NCBI GenBank assembly: GCA_964019695.1
Contig: OZ026525.1
Location: 83,648,279 to 83,712,278, forward strand
DNA: 64,000 nt
From: Loripinus fragilis
Taxonomy: Eukaryota > Mollusca > Bivalvia > Lucinida > Lucinidae
Reading direction: 5' to 3'
Position 1 is the first letter of the stretch, and each line of letters starts with the position of its first letter. A model generated the notes under the pieces. The model was not told where the DNA came from. It saw only the letters and a list, made by a program, of their open reading frames with translations, and ran no database searches. The position numbers were made by a program, and so were the translations under genes. Below are positions 23,346-34,900 of this stretch, piece after piece.

Positions 23346-24105
23346 GAAAGTAAAATAATTTTGTGTTTCAAACGGTGACCCAAGAATTGCTGCTTGGCTC
23401 ATATGCGTAGGAAGCTTTTCAATAATGTGGGGGGGGGGGGAAGCCAGCGATGCCAACTTCAATACTTGTGGAGGGATATTGCAAAAATGCACATACACGC
23501 ATGCATGCGCACACACATCAATGTACATATGAAAACACATGTACATGCTCCTAAATGTTCATACTCCCATGCATGCATGCACACACGTATGTATGCATGC
23601 ATGCACATGCAGATACATCAAAACATTTATATATTTACATTCTTACATGAAAATCAAAGCTAGCTCTTTGTGATATAGAATTCCGAGAATAGGATGTGTC
23701 GCCTGTCAGAACAGAAGTCAAACAAGGAAAATTTGTCAAATATATATTTTCCCGGCGAAGGGTTATTTTAGAGAAACTAATAAATCACAAATCATAAATC
23801 CCATTTCTCCAACCCCTAAGTTCTCCTTTGGTATCATACAGATCAAGGTTAAAAGCCTATCAACTAGTTTTCAGTGGTTAGTTCAATACAAAATAAACTT
23901 ATCTGTCTGACTTCGACCTGACCTAGAGGTCAGGGGTGTGTGTAAGGTCGAAGGGTTTGCTTCTATGTAAGTCTATACTTCTTTCCCCTTAATTTATATA
24001 CAACACGATCACATTCAGAATCTATTTTATGTTATAATCCAACCTACAGTTGAGTGTGAGTGTAAGGAGAGAATATGTGTTTGCATGGTGCCCTATGCCC
24101 CATTC
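23345..24105. other. Intergenic DNA with G run and catg/cacac simple repeats
   Basis: An approximately 12-base G run lies near 23,428-23,440. ATGC/CACA-rich simple sequence fills 23,480-23,620. The rest shows no recognisable structure. Confidence 0.5.
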
Positions 24106-25663
24106 CCTTTAATTTGATATGCAACATGACCATGGGGGCGGGGTCTGCAGGTAAAATATTTGCTACAACGCTGCTGCATTTGTGATTCCCTTTAATTTGA
24201 TATGCAACACGACCATGTTCTGAACAGGTTGACTTTTGACCACAGGGTCAGAGGGGCGGGGAGAGGGGATTTGCGGCCAAAATATTTGCATGTCACTGCT
24301 TTCGCGATTCTATTTGATTTCATATGCAACAAAACCGTGTTCTCAATAAGTTGAATTTTGACCTTTAACCCCACACCCAAGGTCGAGTGGGGTAAGGAGA
24401 AGGGGCGTTGGTAGAATATTTGCTGCCATGTTTCTGAATTCGAGAATTTATTTAATTTGATATGATAATATTCTGTAAAGATTTAATTTTGACCTTTTGA
24501 CCCCCAGGGTTAGAGGGGGTGGGAGGGGGTTCCCGGCCAAAATATTTTCTACCATATTGCTGCATCGGTGATTCCCTTTAATTTGATTTGCAACATGACC
24601 ACGTTTTAAAAAAATGAATTTTGATATTTTGATCCCATCACCTAAGTCCACCCAAGGGGTCAGGCACAGGTCTTAGATCCAAAATCACGTTTGATATGTT
24701 TCATATTTATTGTACCTCTGTCTGCAGTTGCTACCATGTTGCTGCATTCACGATTCCTTTGATGTGTAGCATGACCATGTTCTGAAAAAGTTGAATTTGA
24801 TCTCCTGAGGGGAGAGGGGGCTGCAGGCAAAACATTTGCTACCATGTTGCTGCATTTGCGATTCCCTTTAATTTGATATGCAACATGATCATGTTCTGCA
24901 AAAGTTAAATTTGACCTTTTGACCCTAGGGTCGAGGGGAGGGGGGATGCGGGCAAAATATTTGCTACCATGTTACTGCATTCGTGATTGCCTTTAATTTT
25001 ATATGCAATATGACCATGTTCTGAAAAAGTTTAATTTTAACCTTTTGACCCCCAGGGTCGGGGGGAGGGGGGGCTTCGGGCATACTATTTGCTACCATGT
25101 TGCATGTTGCTGCGCCTGTGATTCCCTTTAATTTGATATGCAACATGACCATGTTCTGAAAAAGTTTAATTTTACCTTTGACCCCACCCCCTAAGTCCAC
25201 CCAGGGGTCGGACACAGGCCTTCGATCAAAGCTTAGCTTGATATGGGGTCGGACACAGGCCTTCGATCAAATCAGGCTTGATATGTTTCTTATTTATTGT
25301 ACCTCTGTCTGCATTTGCTACCATGTTGCTGCATTCACAATTCCCTTTGATATGCAACATGACAATGTTCTGAAAAAGTTTAATTTTAACCTTTTGACCC
25401 CCAGGGCCCTGAGGGGTCTGCGGGGGAAAAATTTGCTACCATGTGGCTGCATTTGTGATTCCATTTATGTTGATATGCAACATGATTATGTTTTGAAAAA
25501 GTTAATTTTGACATTTTGACCCCACCCCCAGGGTCGGGTTGGGGTAGGAGGGGGTCTGCGGGCAAAATGTATGCTACCACGTTTCCGCATTCGTGATTCT
25601 ATTTAATTTGGTATGCAATCTGACCATGTTCTGGAAAAGTTGAATTTTGACCTTTTGACCCCA
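24105..25663. repeat. Minisatellite, roughly 130 bp unit
   Basis: About eleven units share 'tgctaccatgttgctgcatt', 'tttaatttgatatgcaac', 'catgttctgaaaaagtt' and 'ttttgaccccagggtc' followed by a G-rich stretch. The array resumes at 27,738-27,900, so retroelement copy C has split it. Confidence 0.85.
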
Positions 25664-27735
25664 GCAACCCCAGTTGAAAAAGATACTATATTAACACCCT
25701 AAAGCAAGACCTTAGCACCTCAAAAACATATGAGCATAACAGGCTAGATGAGATGTCTATCGTTGATAGGCATCGATGCCATATGGCAGCTAAGTTTGGG
25801 TTGTTTGTTGATGAGGACTATAGCAAGCTTCCTACGTTATACTGGTTACCTTAACTTCATAAACGGCCCTATAAGTCACGTTTTATTGCTAATTCTAGTG
25901 CATGTACAACTACTGGGTTGTCTATTCTTTTGACATCTTGTCTCACTGCAATTAAAAACCATGTCATTAAATATTGCACAACAGTTTATGAAAGAAATGG
26001 TAAAAATTTATTTTGGTCTATTAAAAATTCAAGTGAAATTCTTAATAAATGAGGTTTTCTAGCATCTAGTTTGTCTACATATGATTTCTCTACTCTCTAT
26101 ACTACATTGCCTCATAATCTAATAAAAGAAAAACTAACAGAATTAATTGAACAATTATTTAACAGAGAGGGCTCACTTTATTTGGCTTGTAATGATAAAA
26201 ATGCCTTTTTTACTTCTGAACAACCTAAACGATATAAATTGTGGTCATGTCAGAAAATGTGTGATGCGCTCCATTATCTTTTGGACAATATATTTATAAG
26301 ATTTGGCTCAAAATTATATAGACAAATTGTCGGTATTCCAATGGGTACTAATTGTGCTCCTCTTGTTGCAGATTTGTTTTTGTTTTGTTATGAGAGAGAC
26401 TTTATGTTGTCTCTGTCAGACAATAATCAATTTGATATTATGGAAGCTTTTAACTCTACCTCCAGATATTTAGATGACTTAATTAATATTGATAATCCTT
26501 ATTTTGAACAAATAGTAGGTCAGATATATCCCACTGAACTTCAGTTAAATAAGGCGAATTCTTCTGATACTGAAGCTCTGTTTTTGGACTTGAACTTGTC
26601 AATAACAAATGGCATAGTTTCTTCTAAAATTTATGATAAACGGGATGATGTTAATTTGAAATAGTAAATTTCCCATTTCTTGATGGAGATGTTCCTCCCT
26701 CTCCTTCCTATGGTGTATATATTTTTCAGCTTATTCGTTTTGCTAGAGTTTGTTCTAATATTGATGACTTCAACAACAGAAACTTATTTTTAACTGCTAA
26801 ATTATTAAAACAAGGTTATAGATATCATAAAATTCGACAAACATTTTCTAAATTCTACCACAGACACTCAGAGTTAATTGTTAAATACAACATGGGGTTA
26901 AAAACTCTTCTGCAAAAAGGCATATCAGAGCCTATATTTTATGGTGATTTGGTCTATAGGTTCAGGCGAGTTGTTGGAAGGCCTGGTTTTAGTGATCGGT
27001 TCAAGGAGATAGTTGAACGTTATGTGAGGGTTGGGTGTGGCTTGGATGTCGTGCGGCGGTCTGCGTGCCTGGTTTTGGGCCCGGTCACGGTTTGTGGCTG
27101 TGGTTTCCTCTTTGGTTGCGCGGCGGTGGGTCAGGCCTCAGACTATATGACGGCTCTGACGTAAAGCTTTAATCGGTGGGTTGGTGCCTGATGCGTATCT
27201 GTGGCTAGACCCATCGTGGCTCAACTTGAGGTTTTCTTTAGCTCTGACTGTCTGTGAGTCATGAGCCCTTTTCTTTGTTTCATCGTGGTGTGGTGGTTTG
27301 GTTAGAGTGTTTTTCCATTATGATACATTGCATTAGTCAGATGGCCTCCATGCGAGCTGAACATTTCTTGAACTTCAGCAACAGCAGAATCTGGGGCGAA
27401 GATTTGGTGCCGGTGGGGTGCATTTGGGCCCCCCGGTGGCTTGGGCTGCTGTCCGTTCTGGGGCGGTGGTTCTGTTGTTGTTGACTTTTTGTTTATTGTT
27501 GCTCCCGTTGTGGGGGTCTGTGGTTGTTCTATGTTTTGTTGTACGTTGCTTTATGTCCATTCTGGTGTTGCAATCGTCTTGGTGGGGAGGGGGGGGGGCT
27601 GGTTGCTTTGCTTGGTTTGTCTTCCTGGTGTCTTGTTGTGGTTGGGCGGCTCTGCCTCACGGTGCCACTGGGTTGTCTTCAGTTAGTGATTGTGGTATTT
27701 CCTGATCATACTCATTTACTATTTTTAGGGGATCA
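25664..27735 (+). mobile_element. Penelope-like retroelement, copy C (most complete)
   Basis: About 2.07 kb inserted in the minisatellite. The RT begins near 25,770, with the YW block near 25,838 followed by an in-frame stop. A second stop precedes the long frame at 26,071-26,664, and a one-base loss near 26,655 shifts the C-terminal part. The active site is intact here (YLDD, 26,467-26,478), as is GIPMGTNCAPL (26,332 on). The 3' tail runs to about 27,735. It is inactive by frame but younger-looking than copies A and B. Confidence 0.75.
26071..26664 (+). pseudogene. Reverse transcriptase core (copy C)
   Basis: A 197-codon open segment holds the RT fingers and palm: an FSTLYTTLPH block at its start, GIPMGTNC and the catalytic YLDD. 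These match the 'LYTxIP' and 'G.PMG...L' patterns seen in Penelope-like RTs. The frame closes where a base is missing in the KRDD segment, and homology continues in another frame to about 27,165. RNA-dependent DNA polymerase activity is inferred from family only. Confidence 0.75.
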
Positions 27736-27737
27736 GG

Positions 27738-27960
27738 GTGAGCGGGGCTTGGCAGGCAAACTATTTGCTACCATGTTGCTGCATTCATGTTTCCTTTTAA
27801 TGTGATATGCAACATGATCATGTTCCGAAAAAAGTTGAATTTTGACGTTTTGACCCCACCCACTAAGTCCACCCAGGGGGTCTGGCACAGGCCTTCGATC
27901 AAAAATCGCGTTTGATATGTTTCTTATTTATTGTAACTCTGTCTGCATGCGAAATTTCTG
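27738..27960. repeat. Resumption of the 24.1-25.7 kb minisatellite
   Basis: 'ttgctaccatgttgctgcat', 'gtgatatgcaacatgatc' and 'ttgaccccacccactaag' continue the interrupted array, giving the right flank of retroelement copy C. Confidence 0.8.
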
Positions 27961-28480
27961 TAAAAAATAATGACAACTGACTGAGTTAAGGCGAAATTTA
28001 CATATTTGACCTTTGATCTCACTGGGAGGAGGGGCGGTAAATTTTTAATCACTGTTATGCTAATCTACAGGCACTGGGTAATCATTGCCTATAGTGAGAA
28101 GTTGTAAGATATAATAGTTATGGAGAAATGTGATGTTTATTCTACAAAAATTCAATATAGCTTTTGCATTAGCCTAAACCTTAGTCATAAAAAGGCCAAA
28201 ACTCAGTCAAAAATTGGCGAATTACCTCCAAATTCGAACTTGGCCTGTATTTTATAATGCTTTATCAGTGTTAAATTTGAATGACATTGTTGCATCCCTC
28301 CAAAAGTAATTGATTGTAAACCACAATTTAGCCAAAATCTAAGTCAAAAAGGGCAATAACTCTTTAATAAGTTTGTGGATAACTACCACTTTCAAACTTA
28401 ACCTGTATAATTGATGCTTTACCCTTCTGCAAAGTTTGATGGATGATTAAATTGATGAATCCCTTCAAAAGTTATCGATT
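27960..28480. other. Intergenic repeat-like DNA
   Basis: Related 'gccaaaactcagtcaaaaa' and 'gccaaaatctaagtcaaaaa' blocks about 140 bp apart indicate a short diverged tandem repeat. No gene is seen. Confidence 0.4.
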
Positions 28481-28482
28481 AA

Positions 28483-28654
28483 GAAATAGATCAGCTCCAG
28501 CAGTGAATTGTTGAGTAATAATTCACTGTTTGGAGGTCAGTTGTAAAGAAGATCAAATCATGAGCGCGCAGCGCGAGTGATTTATCGTCGTACAACTGAC
28601 CGACAAACAGTGAATTATTACTCAACAATTCACGCACTGGAGCTGATCTATTTC
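28483..28654. repeat. Foldback, arms about 65 bp
   Basis: The segment beginning 'gaaatagatcagctccag' is mirrored by one ending 'ctggagctgatctatttc', with 'gtgaattattactcaacaa' within both arms. The loop contains 'gagcgcgcagcgcgag'. A weaker relative occurs at 49,400-49,505 in intron 8. Confidence 0.8.
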
Positions 28655-29162
28655 GATTCTAACACACAGTAAACGACGAAAACACATTCGAAGTCTTCAG
28701 CTTCTTCAAACTATCCGCCATTGCACTGAAGAACTCCCGCCAATTCTTAGACTACGTCGCATTCCTTTACGTGTAATTGTAACGTCTTTCAAGCGTAAAA
28801 AAGACGTTACACCGTCTAACGCCATGAGTGACGTCATTTTCTAGTTACGTCAGCTATCACACACTTTAGCAGTGAATTATTGTGCGATATATCACAGTTT
28901 GTTACCGTTGGCTCTATAGGCGAGGTGTGTTAGAATCGCAAACCAAAAGTGTGACAAAGCGGAATACGATGACGACGAGGCAGCAGACGCCGATGGACAC
29001 ATGATTCTTATGTGTTGATTATGCGACTCAAAAAGTGGGTACGTTTATTTGAGGAAGGGGCCACAATGCAACGAATATATATACATGGGGTCTTCGCCAC
29101 TATAAAGAATTATCTATTGTCATTATACTGTGTTAGGGTTTTAAAGCCCTTTCGTATATCTC

Positions 29163-29310
29163 ACATCAAACATGGGCCTCTGTCATGAAAGAACCTGACT
29201 CTGTCACATGTGAACAACAAAGGTGCAGATCAGTCTGCGCATCCGGCCAGTCTGATGCGTGCCTTTGTAACTTGCTTCCTGGAAAGTATATAGCTAAGCA
29301 GCTGAACTTG
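29163..29310. mobile_element. MITE family 2, partial copy
   Basis: Contains 'gaacaacaaaggtgcagatc' and a hairpin with a 'cagtctg' arm, as in the 18,554 and 47,902 copies. Confidence 0.5.
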
Positions 29311-29552
29311 GCCCACTAAAAGCTTTACGCTCTGTTAATAACAAGGCTGATTTTAGCAAGATCTGGTTCCAAACCCTGAAGAAATTAGACGCAGCACATA
29401 TTGAGCCCACTCATTATCCTTACCAAACTGTTACTATTCAAGCTGATCGAAGGCACTTTCGTGCTACATGTACATAATTGTTAATATTTTGCCAGTTACT
29501 GACAGCCAACCCTTTAAAATCAACTGAAGGAGAAGAATGGCCAAAAGCATTT

Positions 29553-29765
29553 CATGGAGGGTGCACAGTGGCTTTGTCGTACAATGCTTGACTCGATACC
29601 AAGGAGCTCCCTGGTATACCCCCATCTGCGTCACTGCGTTATGTGTTTGACAAAGACACATTAATACTTGCCTACTACTGGTTCAACCCATGAAGAACCA
29701 TCCCGACATAACTGTAAACGTGTTGACTGGGACGTAAAGAATTAAATCAAGCAAACAAACAAGTA
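29553..29765 (+). mobile_element. tRNA-derived SINE family I, diverged copy
   Basis: The head is mutated in box A and box B. The body ('actggttcaaccca', 'ttgactgggacgtaaagaat') and A/C-rich tail are conserved with the other family I copies. Confidence 0.7.
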
Positions 29766-30444
29766 TTTTCATCCAAAAAATTTTAAGAATGTGCCAAGCG
29801 TGTATTTGTTTACAAACTGAAGTTTTTGACAAGCTTTTATTATATTTTTTATCGCACAAAGGTTGTGCGTTTGATGCGCAAAGTTTACGTATATTTTAGT
29901 CCTACTTGCGTTTGAAATTGGCCCAGAATAGACGAAACTGTCTTCATTGTTTCCTTTCACTGGGCACAGTACCTCTTATGAGTATCGGCATTACTTCGTT
30001 CAGTGCGTCGATTCTACCGATACAGTTTCTAATTCACCGCTATTAGAGGGTTCAGTCATATATGGCTGAATATCTCAAAATCGAAAAAACGGATCAGTCT
30101 GAGATTTCTGGTATTGTAGTATCGTAAGCCTCTCGAACTTCTGGTGAAGATCATTCTTAGCTAAGTTGTTAAAATTCGAAACGGGAAGATAAAAAGCTGT
30201 GGATTTTCGCTTTTTTGACAACTATCCCTCTAAAAGAATGCGTTTCTTGCGCTCCCACGATACACTGTCGTTGTTTTTGCACGATATTATGACATGTATG
30301 CATATATCAAAGAAATATAATGAGATCCACGGCGGAAGGACATGTCGAACTATAATAAAACATGCCAAAATACTTACCACCCCCTCACAAATTTAGGCCA
30401 AAAACTCTCGATTCTACCGATACAGTCGATTTCACTCATTTCAG

Positions 30445-31734
30445 AGGGTCTAGATGGGGTAAAATGATTAGTGATTAATGGCCCTTTTTTATAATGAATA
30501 ATGAATAATGAGCCAAAAAAATAATGAATAGTGAGATCCTAAAAAATAATGAATAGGGGAGACTGGGGCAAAATGATCCACTTTTTTAAAATATTTTTTT
30601 CCTGCTTTTATGACTGGATATATCTCATTGCTTTTAAATGTATAATGCACAGTCAAATATTAGCTACAACTTGAGAGAAAGAAAAACAGGCATAAAGTGA
30701 GATTATTGCTTGAAATCAAGCATTCAAAATGTGTGGTCAGCTGTATCATTTTGCCCCGTGCACGGGGCAAAATGATACAGTAAGACTTTTCTCATCTCAG
30801 ATTCAAATATTTAAGACGTAGCACAGAAATAACTATAAACACAATTAAACAATTTATAATGCTATATATCGCCACGGAAATATGATTGAACACGATCAGT
30901 TTTCTGAATTTTCTGCGTCACATTTGTTACCATTCATGTTATATGTTTTGCCGTGGGGCAAAATGATACAGTTGACCACCCATTTTTAACATTCTGAAAG
31001 ATAAAATGGTACTTTTCTTACATAGCAGTATCATTTAATTTTCTAGTGATAGGAATAGACAGTTTCGATAAAAAGTATCTTGAAAATGCTTTGAAACAGA
31101 GTCAAATTAGATTATTTCAGACTGTATCACTTTGCCCCAACCACGCTGTATCATTTTGCCCCAGTGACCTCTTGTTTACTGTTCTCGTAACAATTTGAAA
31201 ATACGACACCCCACAATAGTTCTGATTATTTGGAGACATATCAGTATCTATAGAGTTCAATTTACACGATACAAGTAAAGTATATATCTACCACATTTTT
31301 CACATTCATAAAATAACTGATACCTTCGAAATTTACTCGGGGTGCCTCAAAAGTCAATTGTTTATATAAAAAGTTTAACTTTGCTCTGTTTTGGCTGAGC
31401 CTTTCTTATAATATGGCAGATTTCAAAATGCGCATTCAGTTTGAATAAGAGACGTCATATATGGCATCATCGTTTGAAAATCGCGCTGTTTCATTTTGCC
31501 CCGTGTAGCATTTTGCCCCGGTCTCCCCTAATCCTATTTTTTAATGAATTGAAGAAAAAAGTAATGAATTGTGAATAATCAGATTTCTTTGCCACCGTTC
31601 TTACCTATAATGAATAATTGGTCCTATTTTAATTAATAACCCAACATTTTAACGAGATGAATAATGGGCTAAATTTTTAATGAATAGTGAATACCAGACT
31701 CCCCCCCCCCCCCCCCCCCCCCCATCCAGACCCT
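30445..31734. mobile_element. 1.29 kb DNA transposon-like insertion with 8 bp target duplication
   Basis: Flanked by CATTTCAG on both sides (30,437-30,444 and 31,735-31,742). The ends are inverted repeats starting AGGGTCTRGATGG. Copy 16,665-17,150 shows the uninterrupted site. An 8 bp duplication fits hAT-like elements, although the termini are not the classic hAT sequence. The flanks of the inner insertion are AT-rich 'taatgaataatg' sequence, and a 23-base C run lies at 31,701-31,723. Confidence 0.75.
30556..31528. mobile_element. Inner 973 bp element at a TA target
   Basis: The ends are GGGGAGACTGGGGCAAAATG and the reverse complement of a one-base variant, with TA on each side (30,554-30,555 and 31,529-31,530). 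The word GGGGCAAAATGATACAG or its complement occurs near 30,745-30,780, 30,955, 31,125-31,160 and 31,490. A TA duplication suggests Tc1/mariner-type or related transposition. No transposase is encoded. Confidence 0.7.
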
Positions 31735-31742
31735 CATTTCAG

Positions 31743-31813
31743 GCGCACAGTGAATCGATACTGTGAATTGTGCACCGAACCCTTTCGTTCCATTTCGGTG
31801 AGTATCAAGAAAA
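31743..31813 (+). promoter_or_regulatory. Inferred VPS33A 5' leader/promoter region
   Basis: Only about 70 bp separate the nested transposon from the start codon, and about 25 of those still match the outer element. No TATA box is evident. The core promoter must therefore lie in or overlap transposon-derived DNA, unless an upstream untranslated exon exists. Confidence 0.35.
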
Positions 31814-31924
31814 ATGGCCGCTTCCAGTGGTCATCTCGGAAGCGGAAAAATAAATTTAGGTTTTTTAAGAGATTACTACAGACGAGAGCTTCTCGAATGC
31901 CTAGACAAATGTCATGGAACCAAG
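31814..31924 (+). CDS. VPS33A: VPS33A exon 1 (codons 1-37)
   Basis: Starts at the ATG in 'aaaaatggccgc' and ends in an [19 protein letters not shown] segment that matches the family N terminus (RREL..FLDKC). The donor is AAG|GTTATT, a weak consensus. It is chosen because splicing here joins TK to ALVWDD of exon 2 as in relatives. The frame stays open to 32,062, but the extra residues have no family similarity. Confidence 0.85.
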
Positions 31925-34900
31925 GTTATTGTTTTACAAGTCAACAGTCGATACTGTCACTATTTAACTGTTGATTTATGCGAGTCAGGAAGTGGGATGT
32001 GTTTTTCCCCACAACAAGTACTGGCTTTCAGCAGGACGGTCACTGGACATTTCGGCCCATAACAATTTCGGCCCATGTCAATTTCGGCCCATAACCAAAT
32101 CGGCCTATACAATATCGGCCCACAGGTATAATAATGTATAATTTGTATGTTTGTCTATAATTGGTATAATAAGATCGGCTTACCTGTAATTATCGGATCT
32201 ACACAAACATAATAATTAATAAGAATGGTTCGTTTTAATTGATTAGGAGTTTGTATGTTAGACTAGAGGTCATCACATAGGCAACGAGCAGCCAAGGCTC
32301 AGACGAGCCTGTGCATTTGCGCATTCTAGCCAGAGTGTTTCCTGCTCGCATCTGAAACGCAAGCGATTTTTTCTTAATCCAATTATTCAGTTTAACACAC
32401 TGAACAAGTTGTATTTGCTAAGGCACTGTCTCCGGGTCCGGTACCGGACCCCTAGACTGAAGGGCTAGGGGTCCGGTACCAGACACCGAGCCACGCCTAT
32501 GAGGAATGTCTCGGGGTCCGGTAGTTTGTGAAACAACTACTGACAAGTATAGGGATACGGGGATGCGGGTCGGTTCCTGCAAGTATATGTACTAACAGTT
32601 ATTTTACCAACAAAAAACTCGTGTAGAGTTTCACTTTGCTTCGTCTGCCATCTTTGATCTTTCTTTCTTTCTCTATATACTGCCTGACGCTCGCTTTCGA
32701 GCATTATCGGCAGGTGTACATTGTACACTCCGGGTTGCAGGATGAAAGCCTACAAGTAACCATATCGAAATTACCGTAGGGTTCTTTAACCTGCACAGGG
32801 GGTGACTTTCCCTGCACAGGGGACATCCAGTTAACGTCCCGATCCGAAGGACGATGCACTTATCTAGTGTCATCCCTGCAAATGACACTAGAGAAAGCGT
32901 GTTCGGACACCGAAATTTTTCTCGCCGCGAGCGGGAATCGAACCTGGGACCTCTAGCACCAGAGGCAAGTGCCTAACCACTGAGCTACCACGCTTTCTGA
33001 TCATCTGTATTTACTGTCACACTATTTAAACAAGTATAAGCTTACACAAAAGGTAGAAGAATTTTAACGCAAAAGAGTGAATAAGGCCATGAATAAAGGT
33101 AATTCATGTCACAGAAGAACTTACTACCGCATCAGTGAATTGGCAGAGGGTTTGAGGTTCTTTAATTGATGTTTATCTCAGTGTTCTTATAAATTTATTG
33201 TTATCAGTCTATTTGATTATTAACCAATTTGCACTTTCATTGATGTAAGCAAACGGCGATTGCAGGTGCATTGTTTAATTGATTTCATACCAGCTAATTG
33301 GTCATCTATCTATCTGTCTATCTATCTGTCTGTCTGTTTGTCTGTCTGCCTGCCTGCCTGCCTGTCGGTCGGTCCGCCCGCCATCCATCCACCGCCACCA
33401 GTAAAACGCATGGGCCGATGGTGATTTGAAATTATTCAAAATAAAACAGCTAAAAGCGTGGGCTGATTTTAGCCCGATATAACATGTTAGCACGGGTAGT
33501 TATTCACAGCACCGTCCACCAATGAGACGGTTCTTTTGAGCACCCAAAAGCTTAAGACCAAATAAGAACACAAAATTAGACCACTGTCGAAAACTAGCCA
33601 AACGCATGGGGCGATGGTGGCCCGATAAAAGCATGCTGGCGCAGAACGTTATTCACAACAAAACAGCCATAAATGACTATTTAGCTCTATGATAGCGATC
33701 TAACATCAGTTAGGCGTATTCATGCGCAAATCCAGAGAGGGTGGGGCATGGGCTCCAGACCTCCCCCCTGAAAAATCATAGGGTTTCTTAGCAATACTGG
33801 TCAGGATCCCCTGAAAAATTACAAAGCTACTAAGCCAGCAATGTTGGGCCATTATTAGCACGCTAGCGAAACGCCATTTATGTTCTGCTAGTTTATATCA
33901 GACCAGTCTTCGTAGCAAATAGTGTGGACCCAGATTAAGCTGCTCTCCTAAGAGCAGTCTGATCCAGGTCCATAATGTTTGTCTGTACGGAGAAATTAGC
34001 CATTGACGTAAGCATAAGTTGCATTTTCCTTACATAACGACCCATATGTCGTCTGCTAGTTCGTTACTGAAAGAGGTTTTTGTAGCAATCAATGTGGACC
34101 CAGATCTCCAAGGAGCAGTCTGACGCGGGTCCCAAATGTTTGTCTGTACAGCATTAGTTGCATTTCCCTGACATAACGACCCACAAGCCGTCTTTGTAGC
34201 AAACAGTGTGAACCTGTATCAAACTACTAGGAGCAGCCTGTACCGGGTTCACAATGTTTGTCTGTCTGTAAGACGTCTTTGTAGCAAACAGTGTGGAACC
34301 AAATCTGACTGCTCTCCTACGAACAGTCTGATCAGGGTCCACAGTGAAATTAGCCGTTGGCGTAAGCATTTACAAGTAGCAGATGACTCTAGCAGACGTA
34401 CATTTTAGATGCATTTCCGCAATCGAGTCGATAAACCTATGTAAATCCATTTGTAACGTCTCAGTAGCAAATAGAGTGGACCGAGATCAGACTGTTATCA
34501 TAGGAGCAGTCTGATCTAGTCCAACACTGTTTGTCTTTATTTTCGATGCATTTCCGCGACCGAGTCTTTCAACCTAAAGATATCCATTTTTATCGTCTCT
34601 AAAGAAAACAATGTGGATCCAGATCAGACTGTTATCATAGGAGCATTCTGATCTTGTTCAACTCTGTTTGTCTTTATGCTAAAAAGTCATTTCCTTGTTG
34701 TTATAAAAAGAGTCTCTTTGAAAGCCATAGTTAAATAATGAATCTACACTACAGACTATGTGAGCTTATTTGACACTGCTCACTCATCTCACTCATCAGC
34801 TGCCAACGAGTAGTTTAATTGGTTCCTTTAATTGAAGATGAGAAGATAATTGATTTGTTACAGGTGAGTTATGTTCTTTTTTTTACTTTACCGTTTTATA

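Larger units (their letters stand above)
30005..31770 (+). mobile_element. Outer element of a three-level nest
   Basis: This is the inverted counterpart of 16,665-17,150. It is interrupted at 30,444 by a 1.29 kb insertion and resumes at 31,743. Its right edge falls about 45 bp before the VPS33A start codon. Confidence 0.8.

Noticed and set aside
31925..32062. Extension of VPS33A exon 1 to the first stop
   Set aside because: The added residues have no family similarity, and it runs into the transposon end; splicing at AAG|GT restores the conserved junction.
32930..32997. Minus-strand tRNA gene
   Set aside because: Boxes A and B are good, but it is fused to a SINE body and interrupts a transposon arm, so it is a SINE head.
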